Of a stretch of DNA of 64,000 nt, positions 16,376-26,105 are shown one piece after another. This stretch comes from an uncultured Alphaproteobacteria bacterium. Lineage in GTDB: Bacteria; Pseudomonadota; Alphaproteobacteria; VGEJ01. Location: NCBI GenBank assembly GCA_913041535.1, contig CAJWJK010000001.1:1-64000 (forward strand), read 5' to 3'. Every line of letters starts with the position of its first letter. Position 1 is the first letter of the stretch. Both the position numbers and the translations under genes were made by a program. Below the pieces are notes generated by a model, which was not told the DNA's origin, searched no databases, and saw only the letters and a list, made by a program, of their open reading frames with translations.

Positions 16376-18639
16376 CCACGAATGGAAATGGACTTAGGTG
16401 GGTTGGCAAGCGTCCCGTTCGACCTGATGGAGTTGACAAGGTTACTGGACGAGCACAGTTTGGTGCGGACTTTACGTTGCCGGGTATGATTGTTGGTAAG
16501 GTGCTTAGAAGTCCTCATGCCCATGCTAATATTCGCTCCATTAAAACAGAGAAGGCTCAGGCGCTTCCAGGCGTAAAGGCTGTGATCACTGCGGCAGACT
16601 TTCCTGAATTGCCGTCAGAGATCGAACAGGCGGGCGAGGTGGTGCTTAACTTTAGGGATATGTCTCGTAATGTAATGGCACGCCAAAAAGCTTTGTATGA
16701 CGGTCATGCAGTGGCTGCGGTTGCTGCTACGTCGATAGAGATTGCTGAGCGGGCGCTTGATCTGATTGAAGTCGATTATGAGGTTTTACCACATGTAATC
16801 GACGTGGTTGAGGCAATGGAAGCCGACGCGCCGTTATTGCACGATGATCTATATACAATGGGAGTTGAGCCCACTCCTGATAAGCCATCGAATGTTGCCA
16901 AGAGAGTGGAATTTTCTATAGGTGATTTGAACGCTGGGTTTGAAATGGCAGAGGTGGTCGTAGAGCGTGAGTTTACGACTAAACCTGTTCATCAGGGCTA
17001 CATTGAACCTCATGCGGCTGTGGCTTCTGCATCCGAAGATGGTTTGTGTCATATTTGGTGCACAACACAGGGCCAGTTTATGGTTCGGTATTACGTTTCC
17101 AGGTTACTTGGTCTCGAGGTGTCCAAATTGCGCGTCACTCCATCAGAGATTGGTGGGGGGTTTGGAGGAAAAACGGTTGTTTATCTAGAGCCTGTAGCGT
17201 TGGCGTTATCTATGAAATGTCATCGGCCCGTAAAGATGGTTATGAGTCGAGAGGAAGTGTTTAGGGCTAGTGGTCCAACTTCGGGAGCCCATGTTTGGGT
17301 TAAGATGGGCGCTACTAAAGACGGGCGGATTACTGCTGGTGAGGCAGTGCTCAAGTATCAGGCGGGAGCTGTGCCCGGAGCACCAATCGGACCGGGCTGC
17401 ATGTGTGCATTTGCTCCCTACGATCTTGATAACGTCAAGGTGGTGGGTTTTGATGTTGTAACCAATCGACCTAAAGTTGCGGCATATCGGGCTCCAGGTG
17501 CTCCAATTTCCGAATTTGGTGTGGAGTCGGTAGTGGATGAGTTGGCCAAAAAACTTGGAATGGATGCTATTGCTTTCCGCGAAAAGAATGCTGCGCGTGA
17601 AGGGACGCACGCGGCATATGGGCCCACGTTTGGGGAAATTGGATATACAGAGACTCTCCGAGTTGCTAAAGAACATCCACACTATCAAGCGCCATTAGGC
17701 CCTAATCAGGGACGTGGTGTCGCCTCGGGTTTCTGGTTTAACATTGGCGGCGCATCGACTGCTGCTTTGAACGTTAATGAGGATGGGACTACAACATTAA
17801 TCTCTGGATGCCCTGATATTGGCGGGTCGCGTGCATCTCTGAGCATGATGGCCGCTGAGGTGCTGGGCATTGATGTTGAGCAGGTGCGCCCAACTATCGC
17901 AGATACTGGCTCTATCGGTTATAGCTTTCTGACAGGGGGCAGTCGTGTAACTTTTGCTACAGGAATGGCGGTTATCGAGGCGGCTAATGATGTGGTGCGT
18001 CAGCTGAGGGAGCGCGCTGCAAAAATTTGGGAAATCGATGTGGAAGCGGTGGTATGGGAAAATGGCGAGGCCAAACCGTCAGGAAGCAATGCGGGAGATT
18101 TTGAGCCTCTGTCACTCTCCTCAATTGCTGCAACAGCCGGTAAAACGGGTGGACCAATTACCGGTCATGTTTCTCTGAATGCACAGGGTGCTGGTCCGGC
18201 TTTTGGGACTCACATCTGCGATGTTGAGGTGGATCGCGAGACTGGACGTGTAACGGTCCTTCGATATACAGCAATTCAGGATGCTGGAAAGGCAATCCAT
18301 CCATCGTATGTAGAAGGACAGATTCAGGGCGGTGCTGTGCAAGGCATAGGTTGGGCGTTGAATGAGGAATACATTTATGATGAGGATGGGCGGTTGGAAA
18401 ACCCTGGATTCCTCGACTATCGCATTCCGGTCGCGTCGGATGTACCTATGATTGATGCAGTAATTGTTGAAGTGCCCAATCCTAAGCACCCTTATGGAGT
18501 GCGAGGAGTTGGTGAGGTTCCTATATGCCCACCAATGTCAGCGGTCGCAAATGCGGTTGCAAATGCTACAGGTTTGCGAATGGCTGATTTACCGATATCG
18601 CCACCTAAATTGTTGGCAGCTATTACGAATGGTGGATAA
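16372..18639 (+). CDS. molybdenum hydroxylase large subunit (xanthine dehydrogenase family)
   Basis: A 755-residue molybdopterin-binding subunit. It has GGGFGGKTVVYLEPVALALS, AAYRAPGAPISEFGVESVVDELA (not the AYXCSFR loop of form I CO dehydrogenase), and a C-terminal GVRGVGEVPI with the conserved active-site glutamate. It hydroxylates an aromatic or heterocyclic carbon using water as oxygen source. The substrate cannot be read from sequence. It is followed 2 nt later by the MoaD-like gene and by a second large-subunit gene at 19076. Confidence 0.95.
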   Translation: MTTNGNGLRWVGKRPVRPDGVDKVTGRAQFGADFTLPGMIVGKVLRSPHAHANIRSIKTEKAQALPGVKAVITAADFPELPSEIEQAGEVVLNFRDMSRNVMARQKALYDGHAVAAVAATSIEIAERALDLIEVDYEVLPHVIDVVEAMEADAPLLHDDLYTMGVEPTPDKPSNVAKRVEFSIGDLNAGFEMAEVVVEREFTTKPVHQGYIEPHAAVASASEDGLCHIWCTTQGQFMVRYYVSRLLGLEVSKLRVTPSEIGGGFGGKTVVYLEPVALALSMKCHRPVKMVMSREEVFRASGPTSGAHVWVKMGATKDGRITAGEAVLKYQAGAVPGAPIGPGCMCAFAPYDLDNVKVVGFDVVTNRPKVAAYRAPGAPISEFGVESVVDELAKKLGMDAIAFREKNAAREGTHAAYGPTFGEIGYTETLRVAKEHPHYQAPLGPNQGRGVASGFWFNIGGASTAALNVNEDGTTTLISGCPDIGGSRASLSMMAAEVLGIDVEQVRPTIADTGSIGYSFLTGGSRVTFATGMAVIEAANDVVRQLRERAAKIWEIDVEAVVWENGEAKPSGSNAGDFEPLSLSSIAATAGKTGGPITGHVSLNAQGAGPAFGTHICDVEVDRETGRVTVLRYTAIQDAGKAIHPSYVEGQIQGGAVQGIGWALNEEYIYDEDGRLENPGFLDYRIPVASDVPMIDAVIVEVPNPKHPYGVRGVGEVPICPPMSAVANAVANATGLRMADLPISPPKLLAAITNGG

Positions 18640-18641
18640 GG

Positions 18642-18890
18642 GTGGCCAAAGTGTTGCTGACCAGCGGGGTTAGCCAACAGTTCACAGATGGTCAGACTGA
18701 GATTGATATTCAGGCTACTACCTATCGCCAGCTTCTTCGTGAGCTTGACAAACTATATCCGGGGTTGGGCCGTGAACTCAGTATAGACACAGCGGTAGCG
18801 ATTGATGGCGAGATATATCAAGAGCCGTATCTGGAGTCGATTAGTGCTGGCAGTGAGATCTACTTTTTGCCGCGGATAGGCGGTGGATAA
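18642..18890 (+). CDS. MoaD/ThiS-like ubiquitin-fold protein
   Basis: 82 residues, GTG start, with a C-terminal di-glycine (IGGG) typical of MoaD/ThiS sulfur carriers and small ubiquitin-like modifiers; TYRQLLRELDKLYPGL and YQEPYLESISAGSEIYFLP fit the beta-grasp fold. MoaD carries sulfur to molybdopterin. It is unusual inside a hydroxylase operon and may be a dedicated sulfur carrier or maturation factor for this enzyme (inference). Confidence 0.88.
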   Translation: MAKVLLTSGVSQQFTDGQTEIDIQATTYRQLLRELDKLYPGLGRELSIDTAVAIDGEIYQEPYLESISAGSEIYFLPRIGGG

Positions 18891-19075
18891 GTTGGTTTTA
18901 ATTGTAATCCGTACTGTCTCGATGGAAAGGTGAAAGTCGAATTTCTAGCTGTCGTAGGTTGGAGCCGTATCAGAATTTGTGTGTCAGTCGCGGAAAGCTT
19001 GGGAGATTTGTTGTTGTCAGTGGGCACGTCTATTGAGTCGGGTAATATCATTATCGCTGAAATTGGAGCTGTGAG

Positions 19076-21403
19076 ATAGCCAAGTTCGGAATTGGCCAGT
19101 CGGTCCTGCGCAATGAGGATGAGAGATTTCTCACGGGTGCTGGCAAATACATTGATGACTTAACATTACAAGGTCAAACATACGCGTATGTTCTTCGCTC
19201 ACCACATTCTCACGCAGTTATCAGAAGCATAGAGACGGAGGTAGCAGCTGCTTCGCCTGGCGTTCTAGCAGTACTAACAGGCGGTATGTATCGTGCTGCT
19301 GGGCACAGGCCAATACCATGTCCTGGGAAGGTAAATAACGTGGATGGAAGCCCAAGTGTGGATCCGCCTCGGTGGCCGCTAGCAATTGATCGGGTTCGAC
19401 ATGTGGGTGATGGTGTAGCTGTTATTGTTGCTGAATCTATGGAGGAAGCTCTTGATGCTGCGGAGCGTGTAAGCATTGTCTATGAACCAGTACCTGCAGT
19501 GGTGGGGACAGGGTCAGCACTTGATAGTGTTGAACGATTAGTTTGGGAGGAAGCTCCTCAAAACCTTGCTTTTCATTGGGAACTTGGGAATGAGGCTCTG
19601 ACTAATGATGCTTTTTTGACCGCGCCTCACATAATACGCTTGGATGTTATTAACAATCGTTTAGTAGTAAATCCGATAGAGACACGGGGTGCAGCGGCCA
19701 CATATGTTGATGGGCGCTACTGTCTCCATGTTGCCAGTCAAGGCGTTCACCTTATACGTGATATGCTGTGCGATGATGTGATAAACGTTCCTCGAGACAA
19801 TCTTCGGGTAATCACTCTGGATGTGGGAGGCGGATTTGGTGTCAAATACTTCGTTTATCCGGAGTACGCGCTACTGCTTTGGGCTACAAGAATTGTGGGC
19901 AGACCCGTAAAGTGGATTGCAAGTCGATCAGAAAGTTTCCTGAGTGATGTTCAGGCGCGTGATCACGTGACTCATTTGGAATTGGCGTTAGACGAAGAGG
20001 CGCGTTTTGTTGGGCTGCGGGCGTCGAGCATTGCTAATATGGGAGCCTATCTCTCCAATTGGGCACCGCATATCCCTACGGAAGCCAGTGCTGCAATATA
20101 CTCCAGTGTGTATTCTATACCTACAATTCACGTTAAGGTTCGTGGGGTTTTTACCAATACAGTTCCCGTTGACGCCTATCGCGGTGCAGGTCAGCCGGAA
20201 GCAATATACGCACTCGAGAGAATAATTGGTAAGGCTGCTCGGGAGCTAGGATTAACCGATACGGAGATTAGACGTCGAAATTATATTTCCTCTGAAAGGA
20301 TGCCCTATCGGACAGCTCTTACGCACACGTATGATTCAGGCGATTTTATGTCTAATATGGAAAAGGCATTACAGATTGCAGAAGTTGGCACTTTTGAAAG
20401 CCGTCGTGCTGAGGCACATGCTGAGAATTATCTGCTTGGTTTAGGCATTGCACCTTATATCGAAGCCACCGACGGGGTTCCTGATGGTGAAGTAGACATC
20501 ACAGTCTCTGGAGACGGCAAGGTAACTATCATAAGTGGTTGGCAGTCCACTGGCCAAGGACATGAAACGGCTTTCTCGCAGATGGTAGCGCAACAGCTCG
20601 GCGTGGCAATTGGGGCAATAGAGGTTATTCAGGGAGATTCGCAAAAAGTTTTTAGCGGTCGTGGCACTGGTGGTTCTAGATCTCTGGTGTTCGCAACTTC
20701 GGCGCTAGTTGCGGCTTCAGCCTCAATTATTGAGAAAGGGACGGTAATTGCCTCAGATTTGTTAGAGGTTGCTGAAAATGATGTGAGTTATTCCGAGGGG
20801 TCATTTCAAGTCGTTGGGACAGACGTCAAGCTTGAGTTGTTTGAGGTTGCTTTGGAGGCTGAGCGTCGGAGTGGAGGGAAGTTGGCTGCAAATGGTGTTT
20901 TTGTTCCTGATCAGTCGGGTGCCTACCCGGATGCTGGCACTTCGTTTCCCAACGGGTGCCATGTTTGTGAATTGTCAATTGACATGGAGACGGGACAGCC
21001 AAAGATAATACGTTACGTTGCAGTTAATGATTTTGGCATTCTCGTTAATCCAATGTTGGTTTTAGGGCAGGTTCACGGTGGTGTTGCTCAGGGCATTGGG
21101 CAGGCATTTTGTGAAAATACGGTTTACGATGATACTGGGCAACTGCTTACGGGGTCATTTATGGATTATTGTATACCGCGTGCTGATGATCTTCCGTCGG
21201 TCTCTGTATCATTTAATGAGCTGCCTTCTCCAGCGCATCCTCTTGGTATTAAGGGGTGCGGGGAATCTGGCGCTATAGTTGGTCCTGTAGCGGTTATGAA
21301 TGCAGCTCTGGATGCGCTTTCACTAGTCGGCGTTGATGACATTGAAATGCCTTTATCTTCCGAGCGAATATGGCGGGCTATTCAATCTGCTAAGGCATTA
21401 TGA
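19076..21403 (+). CDS. second molybdenum hydroxylase large subunit, abnormal start codon
   Basis: Frame open from 19061 to 21403 encodes a full-length xanthine-dehydrogenase-type large subunit of about 775 residues: KFGIGQSVLRNEDERFLTGA, LRSPHSHA, GGGFGVKYFVYPEYALLLW, VDAYRGAGQPEAIYALERI, and GIKGCGESGAIVGP (active-site glutamate). The expected MAKFGIGQ start reads ATA GCC AAG: the initiator is ATA, with GGAG 7 nt upstream, and no ATG, GTG or TTG precedes it before the in-frame TGA at 19058. The first internal ATG (19286) would lose about 70 conserved residues. This is either a non-standard start, a point mutation or a sequence error. It has no own FAD or Fe-S subunit and may share those at 15033-16375. 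Confidence 0.88.
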   Translation: MAKFGIGQSVLRNEDERFLTGAGKYIDDLTLQGQTYAYVLRSPHSHAVIRSIETEVAAASPGVLAVLTGGMYRAAGHRPIPCPGKVNNVDGSPSVDPPRWPLAIDRVRHVGDGVAVIVAESMEEALDAAERVSIVYEPVPAVVGTGSALDSVERLVWEEAPQNLAFHWELGNEALTNDAFLTAPHIIRLDVINNRLVVNPIETRGAAATYVDGRYCLHVASQGVHLIRDMLCDDVINVPRDNLRVITLDVGGGFGVKYFVYPEYALLLWATRIVGRPVKWIASRSESFLSDVQARDHVTHLELALDEEARFVGLRASSIANMGAYLSNWAPHIPTEASAAIYSSVYSIPTIHVKVRGVFTNTVPVDAYRGAGQPEAIYALERIIGKAARELGLTDTEIRRRNYISSERMPYRTALTHTYDSGDFMSNMEKALQIAEVGTFESRRAEAHAENYLLGLGIAPYIEATDGVPDGEVDITVSGDGKVTIISGWQSTGQGHETAFSQMVAQQLGVAIGAIEVIQGDSQKVFSGRGTGGSRSLVFATSALVAASASIIEKGTVIASDLLEVAENDVSYSEGSFQVVGTDVKLELFEVALEAERRSGGKLAANGVFVPDQSGAYPDAGTSFPNGCHVCELSIDMETGQPKIIRYVAVNDFGILVNPMLVLGQVHGGVAQGIGQAFCENTVYDDTGQLLTGSFMDYCIPRADDLPSVSVSFNELPSPAHPLGIKGCGESGAIVGPVAVMNAALDALSLVGVDDIEMPLSSERIWRAIQSAKAL

Positions 21404-21416
21404 TGAGCATACAAGT

Positions 21417-21860
21417 ATGGCCAATATGAGTGTTCGCGGAATCGATCATATAGTGCTGAGGGTTCGGGACATTGCCAAATCGATTGCATGGTATGAGTGT
21501 GTCCTTGGTGCCAAGCAGGAGCGATACGTTAGTGATATTAATCTACATCAGTTACGTTTGGGTGCTGCTCTCATTGATCTTATGCCAGTATGTAGTGACC
21601 AGACAGAAAACGATAAAGTCGTAGTGACGAAGCCTACGACCAACATGGACCATTTCTGTGTGTTACTTGATTGTTTTGACGAAAAGAGTGTCCGTGATCA
21701 TTTGAAACGCTGCGGTGTTCAGTCTGGAAGTGTTGAAAGGCGGTATGGGGCACTCGGTTACGGTCCATCAATGTACATCACCGACCCTGACGGCAATATT
21801 GTTGAACTTAAGGGTCCGCCAGAACTAGAGCCGAACAGGCCCGCTGGGAACTTTACGTAA
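21417..21860 (+). CDS. VOC-superfamily protein (glyoxalase/extradiol dioxygenase-like)
   Basis: 147 residues forming two VOC half-repeats: GIDHIVLRVRDIAKSIAWYE in the first, MDHFCVLLDCF in the second, and a terminal metal-ligand region TDPDGNIVELKGP. The histidines and glutamate that bind metal in this superfamily are present. ATG at 21417 is 14 nt after the large-subunit stop, suggesting cotranscription. Members can be dioxygenases, isomerases or lyases; which one cannot be told. Confidence 0.88.
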   Translation: MANMSVRGIDHIVLRVRDIAKSIAWYECVLGAKQERYVSDINLHQLRLGAALIDLMPVCSDQTENDKVVVTKPTTNMDHFCVLLDCFDEKSVRDHLKRCGVQSGSVERRYGALGYGPSMYITDPDGNIVELKGPPELEPNRPAGNFT

Positions 21861-21926
21861 CGATACCGAAACAACGGTTTTCTCTAGAATCGTAGACACT
21901 AATTTGGGCTAGGAAGGGTGCAATCG

Positions 21927-22286
21927 ATGTCTACCTTTGAACTTATAGATGTTGCAAGTGTAAGGGGGTACCACGCTCACGTGTACTACGACGACGACTC
22001 CTATGCGACGGCAGCTCTTATTAGAGAGCAACTTTCGGAGCGCTTCTCGGTAAAACTGGGGCGCTGGCGTGATAGTCCAGTTGGGCCTCATCCGTGTGCA
22101 ATGTATCAAGTTGCTTTTAGACCTGACCTATTCGCCGCCATCGTGCCGTGGCTCATGCTCAATCGGACAGGATTAACAGTTCTGGTTCATCCCGAAACTG
22201 GTAACGATTTTCTAGATCATTCCGAGCGTTCGTTGTGGATTGGCACAGAGCTTAAACTTAACCTTGACATGTTTGCAGGGAATTGA
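21927..22286 (+). CDS. DOPA 4,5-dioxygenase family protein
   Basis: 119 residues: GYHAHVYYDDDSYATAALIREQL, RDSPVGPHPCAMYQVAF, PWLMLNRTGLTVLVHPETG and a final DHSERSLWIGTELKLNLD. The three conserved histidine regions (HAH, GPHP, LVHP) match the small DOPA 4,5-dioxygenase family, extradiol ring-cleaving enzymes acting on catechols. AGGAAGG precedes the ATG at 21927. In this context it may act on a hydroxylated ring, but many bacterial members are uncharacterised. Confidence 0.9.
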   Translation: MSTFELIDVASVRGYHAHVYYDDDSYATAALIREQLSERFSVKLGRWRDSPVGPHPCAMYQVAFRPDLFAAIVPWLMLNRTGLTVLVHPETGNDFLDHSERSLWIGTELKLNLDMFAGN

Positions 22287-22320
22287 GGTCCTGCCGGAGT
22301 CAATAGTGCTTAATTGGAAA

Positions 22321-22845
22321 CTAATCCTTCGGTGGCCCTCCGAAGGTGCCAATCTTAGTCTGTAACCCTAGTTTTTTAAACGCGGCTACAATCAAGTCAA
22401 TATCTTCTTGACTTGATTGTGCCCCACTGACACCTATGCCTCCAATGACTGTTTTATTAACGATGATGGGATAGCCTCCTCCAAGAAAAGTGTAATCTTC
22501 AAGTGCTGCTACTCCCATCAGCCCTTGTTCGTCACCTTTAAGCAGGTTGTATACGCTATGTGTGGGGGATTGAAACCCGGCGGCACTGCGGGCTTTGGTT
22601 ATGGCTAAGCCAACACTACGAACATGCGAGTCATCTGCCCTTCGGAATGCCTTTAACACGCCGCTTTCGTCGCAAACAGCAATTACAGTGTTACGTCCAA
22701 GCTTAGCTGATTCGGTCCAGGTGGCTTGTATCAGTTCTTCTGCAAATGCTATTGAAATTGTTTTCTTTGGTACCGTACGCTCACGGGCCGTAACTGCGCG
22801 TGTAGCAGTCTTCTTATTCTTTCTAGTAGTGACACCCCTTGCCAT
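22321..22845 (-). CDS. GlcG/HbpS-like (DUF336) protein
   Basis: A 174-residue protein with the GlcG/HbpS heme-degrading/PduO-C-like domain from residue about 30: AEELIQATWTESAKLG, VCDESGVLKAFRRADDS, TKARSAAGFQSPT, GLMGVAALEDYTFLGGGYPI, GGIGVSGAQSSQEDIDLI. The N-terminal 27 residues are lysine- and arginine-rich without a signal peptide, unlike most members. It is on the minus strand, convergent with the preceding gene. GlcG-like proteins occur beside catabolic oxidases; the function here is unknown. Confidence 0.85.
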   Translation of the reverse strand: MARGVTTRKNKKTATRAVTARERTVPKKTISIAFAEELIQATWTESAKLGRNTVIAVCDESGVLKAFRRADDSHVRSVGLAITKARSAAGFQSPTHSVYNLLKGDEQGLMGVAALEDYTFLGGGYPIIVNKTVIGGIGVSGAQSSQEDIDLIVAAFKKLGLQTKIGTFGGPPKD

Positions 22846-22986
22846 AGCTTTACTCTCCTAACTTGGCCGATATTGCCTGCTGTATGATTTTCAAAGCTAA
22901 TTCCTAATGGTGCAGCTAGGTGTCTGTAAGCGCAAGACATCAAGTACACGCTTTTCGGTTACTGATTGACAATGTAGGCTACGTCT

Positions 22987-23301
22987 ATGAGGAATGATCA
23001 AGACGAGCGGCCCTTGGCACGCCCAAGTGTACAGGTTGATAATGAACGCACTCGCGTTACAGAGTGGCGATTTCCACCAGGGGCTGCTACAGGGTGGCAT
23101 CGCCACGAGTATGACTACGTCGTGGTGCCGATGACGTCAGGTACTTTAATGATGTGTAATTCTAACGGCGAGTCAGAGGCACTTTTAGAAAGTGGAAAAG
23201 CCTATAATAGACAGGCTGGCGTGGAACATGACGTCATAAATCCAAATGATTTCGAATTTGTCTTCGTTGAAGTGGAGATCAAAGCATATGGCCTTGACTA
23301 G
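22987..23301 (+). CDS. cupin-domain protein
   Basis: A 104-residue single cupin barrel: RVTEWRFPPGAATGWHRHEYDYVVVPMTSG with the HxH...E metal-binding motif 1, and QAGVEHDVINPNDFEFVFVEVE forming motif 2 with histidine. It may be a metal-dependent dioxygenase, isomerase or binding protein. It is divergent from the GlcG-like gene and precedes the amidohydrolase array. Confidence 0.85.
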   Translation: MRNDQDERPLARPSVQVDNERTRVTEWRFPPGAATGWHRHEYDYVVVPMTSGTLMMCNSNGESEALLESGKAYNRQAGVEHDVINPNDFEFVFVEVEIKAYGLD

Positions 23302-23399
23302 GTTTCCTATTTTCAATCATCAGTTTGTTGCTCTTGAGAAGGTAGAGGCTAAACAGTATTGTTGCATTAGGGTAATGATGTGGTCGGAGGATATAATCC

Positions 23400-24698
23400 A
23401 TGGCTAACAAGCTTTTCACAAATCTTGTGATATTTGATGGCAGCGGAAAGAAACCGTATGTCGGTGAGGTTTTGGTTCAGGGCAATCGAATCAAGACTGT
23501 CTCTCGTGGCAGCAATAAGATTAATAGAGAGGGAGCGGATGTAGTTGATGCCGACGGTGCGACGTTGATGCCGGGTATGATCAACTGTCACAGCCACATT
23601 GGCTATCCTGACTCAGAGGGCCTAACCGATATCGGAGATTTGCCCCCTGAGGAGCATATCCTTAATGCGCGAGCAAATGCTGGAACTGTTTTAGATCATG
23701 GATTCACATCAGTGGTGAGCGCAGCGTGTGCAAAGCCAAGACTCGATATAGTTCTTCGTAATGAGATCAATGCTGGACTTTCCCCTGGACCTAGGATGCG
23801 GGCAGCGAGTCCGCAGTTAATTGGTACCGGTGGTAATGGGGATGCTAGACAGCTGCACATGCACCATCAGTCCTTTGAGATGATATGTGATGGCCCTGTA
23901 GAGATGCGACGTACTGTACGCGAATTGATTCGCGAGGGCGTTGATCTGATAAAAATATCTAATTCTGGTGATACTCTTGGAATGTGGCCGAACGGTCAGA
24001 GTGGCTACGAAACAATGGCCGAAGATGAAGTGGCTGCAGCGGCTGAGGTTGCCCATTCGAGAGGTAAATGGCTCGCAGCACATGCTCGGGCAACTGGGTC
24101 TATAGAACTCTGTTTAAAATATGGCATTCAAATAATTCATCATGCAACTTTTGCTACGACAAAGCTGCTTGATAAGCTTGAGGAAAAGAAATCTAAACAT
24201 TGGGTCTGCCCAGCTGTTGGGATACTTTATGTATGTGCTTATGAGGCAGATGATTGGGAGATGCTTGGTTGCGATACAGCAATGATCAGTAATGTAGAAG
24301 CGGAACTCCAGACTGCGCACATAACGATGCAAAAGATGCTCAAGCGGGGAATTCGAATTCTACCTTTTGGTGATTATGGATTTGCATTTAATCCACATGG
24401 TGCCGATGCTCGTGAACTAGAGCATATGGTTAATCTGCTTGGTTTTAAGCCTATTGAAACGCTTGTTGCGGCGACCAAGTGGGGTGGTGAGGCTTTTGCT
24501 ATGGGAGGTTCAGTGGAAGTTGGTGAAATTAAAGCTGGATATCTTGCTGACATGCTGTTGGTAGATGGTGATCCGACAAAGGATCTCACACTTCTTCAGG
24601 ATCGGGATAATATTCTTATGGTCATGAAAGATGGCCAGTATCACAGGTCGTTAACGCGACGGCGTGCTTCTGGGCGTCGTGCCGCGGCCGCGGAGTAG
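23400..24698 (+). CDS. metal-dependent amidohydrolase, array copy 1
   Basis: A 432-residue amidohydrolase-superfamily enzyme (imidazolonepropionase/prolidase-like branch). Metal-site residues seen are H64 and H66 (NCHSHIGY), K185 (LIKIS, candidate carboxylated lysine), H228 (AAHARA), H247/H248 (IIHHAT) and D325 (PFGDYG). Its beta-sandwich ends are LFTNLVIFDGSGKKPYVGEVL and YLADMLLVDGDPTKDLTLL. It hydrolyses an amide or cyclic amide of unknown identity. The last 15 residues are arginine-rich (TRRRASGRRAAAAE). First of four tandem paralogs. Confidence 0.92.
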   Translation: MANKLFTNLVIFDGSGKKPYVGEVLVQGNRIKTVSRGSNKINREGADVVDADGATLMPGMINCHSHIGYPDSEGLTDIGDLPPEEHILNARANAGTVLDHGFTSVVSAACAKPRLDIVLRNEINAGLSPGPRMRAASPQLIGTGGNGDARQLHMHHQSFEMICDGPVEMRRTVRELIREGVDLIKISNSGDTLGMWPNGQSGYETMAEDEVAAAAEVAHSRGKWLAAHARATGSIELCLKYGIQIIHHATFATTKLLDKLEEKKSKHWVCPAVGILYVCAYEADDWEMLGCDTAMISNVEAELQTAHITMQKMLKRGIRILPFGDYGFAFNPHGADARELEHMVNLLGFKPIETLVAATKWGGEAFAMGGSVEVGEIKAGYLADMLLVDGDPTKDLTLLQDRDNILMVMKDGQYHRSLTRRRASGRRAAAAE

Positions 24699-24761
24699 TA
24701 TGCACTTGGTGACTGGGAGGCAGATGGGCTGTCTTGTTTACGGAACATGGGAGGCAATCTA

Positions 24762-26051
24762 ATGGCAAATAAGTTGTTCACGAACGTTTCTATTTTTAAC
24801 GGTACCGGAAAGAAGCCGTTTGCTGGCGAGGTTCTCGTCCAGGGGAATCGTATAAAAAAGGTTGTTCGGGGTAATAATAAAATTGAACGGCAAGGCAATG
24901 ACGTAATTGACGGTTATGGGTCATTCCTTATGCCTGGTCTGGTGAATTGCCATAGTCACACCACGTATCTTGATACGTCCACCCTGGCGGAAGTTGGAGA
25001 TATTCCGCCGGAAGAGGCAACGTTGCAGGCCGCGCACAATGCCCGAGTTCAACTTGATAACGGTATGACTGCGGTGGTTAGCGCTGCGGCAGCGAAGCCG
25101 AGAATGGACATTGTTCTTCGTAATGAAATTAATTCTGGGAGAATTCCTGGTCCTCGAATGAAGGCATGTACACCTCAATTGATTTCGACCGGTGGTCCGT
25201 GGGATGCGCGTCAGATGCATATGCACCATGAATCTTTTGAAATCACATGTGATGGGCCGATAGAGTTTCGTCGCGCCACCCGTGAGATGATTCGTGAGGG
25301 TGTTGATATCGTTAAGTTAGCGATCTCTGGCGACAATAATGCTCATCCCCATGCCGCTGAAGATATGACAACTTGGTCCGAGGATGAGATAGCAGCAGTG
25401 ATGGAGGTTGCTCAGTCGCGCGGAGTATGGGCTTGTTCCCATGCGCGGGGCGATGATTCGATTCGTTTGTCGATTAAGTATGGAATTCAGATAATTCATC
25501 ACGCTACTTTTCCGAGTAAAAAGACTCTTGATTCCTTGGAGAAGCGAAAACATAAGCACTATATTTGTCCTGCATTCGGAGCCATTTATACGGCGTTATA
25601 TGAAGCGTCAGATTGGGGTATGACTCAAGAATTTATCGAGACTGCAGGCTTTGCCCGTGAACTTGAGGTTGGTTGCAAAACCATGAAGGAAATGCACAAG
25701 AGGGGCATTAAAGTTATGCCCTATGGCGATTATGGCGTGGCGTGGAATCCGCATGGCACGGATAATCGCGATCTTGAGCATTTTGTGAACCTGGTCGGCT
25801 TTTCCCCGGCGGAAACTCTGATGATGGCGACTATGTTTGGTGGTGAGTGTTTTGCCTTTGGAGGAACTCCTGAAATAGGTCAGATTAAAGAAGGATACCT
25901 TGCTGATCTTCTTATGATAGATGGCGATCCTCTTGCTGATATCACTATCATGCAGGACAAGGATAATTTCTTAATGATTATGAAAGATGGTGAGTATCAT
26001 AAAGCACCACCCCGTCGCCGGCGTGGACAACAGCGTGTAGCGGCGGAATAG
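24762..26051 (+). CDS. metal-dependent amidohydrolase, array copy 2
   Basis: 429 residues, closely similar to copy 1: NCHSHTTYLD, VDIVKLAISGDN, ACSHARGDDS, IQIIHHATFPSKK, MPYGDYGVAWNPHGT and YLADLLMIDGDPLADITIM. All putative metal ligands are kept. ATG at 24762 is preferred because GGGAGG lies 7 nt upstream; an ATG at 24747 is also in frame. The C-terminus is again basic (PPRRRRGQQRVAAE). The intergenic gap to copy 1 is 63 nt, so the array is likely one operon. Confidence 0.92.
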   Translation: MANKLFTNVSIFNGTGKKPFAGEVLVQGNRIKKVVRGNNKIERQGNDVIDGYGSFLMPGLVNCHSHTTYLDTSTLAEVGDIPPEEATLQAAHNARVQLDNGMTAVVSAAAAKPRMDIVLRNEINSGRIPGPRMKACTPQLISTGGPWDARQMHMHHESFEITCDGPIEFRRATREMIREGVDIVKLAISGDNNAHPHAAEDMTTWSEDEIAAVMEVAQSRGVWACSHARGDDSIRLSIKYGIQIIHHATFPSKKTLDSLEKRKHKHYICPAFGAIYTALYEASDWGMTQEFIETAGFARELEVGCKTMKEMHKRGIKVMPYGDYGVAWNPHGTDNRDLEHFVNLVGFSPAETLMMATMFGGECFAFGGTPEIGQIKEGYLADLLMIDGDPLADITIMQDKDNFLMIMKDGEYHKAPPRRRRGQQRVAAE

Positions 26052-26105
26052 GCTTGTTTGTGAAAAAATTATACTATGTAAACTTAGCGTAGTAGTGGAC
26101 CTTCT

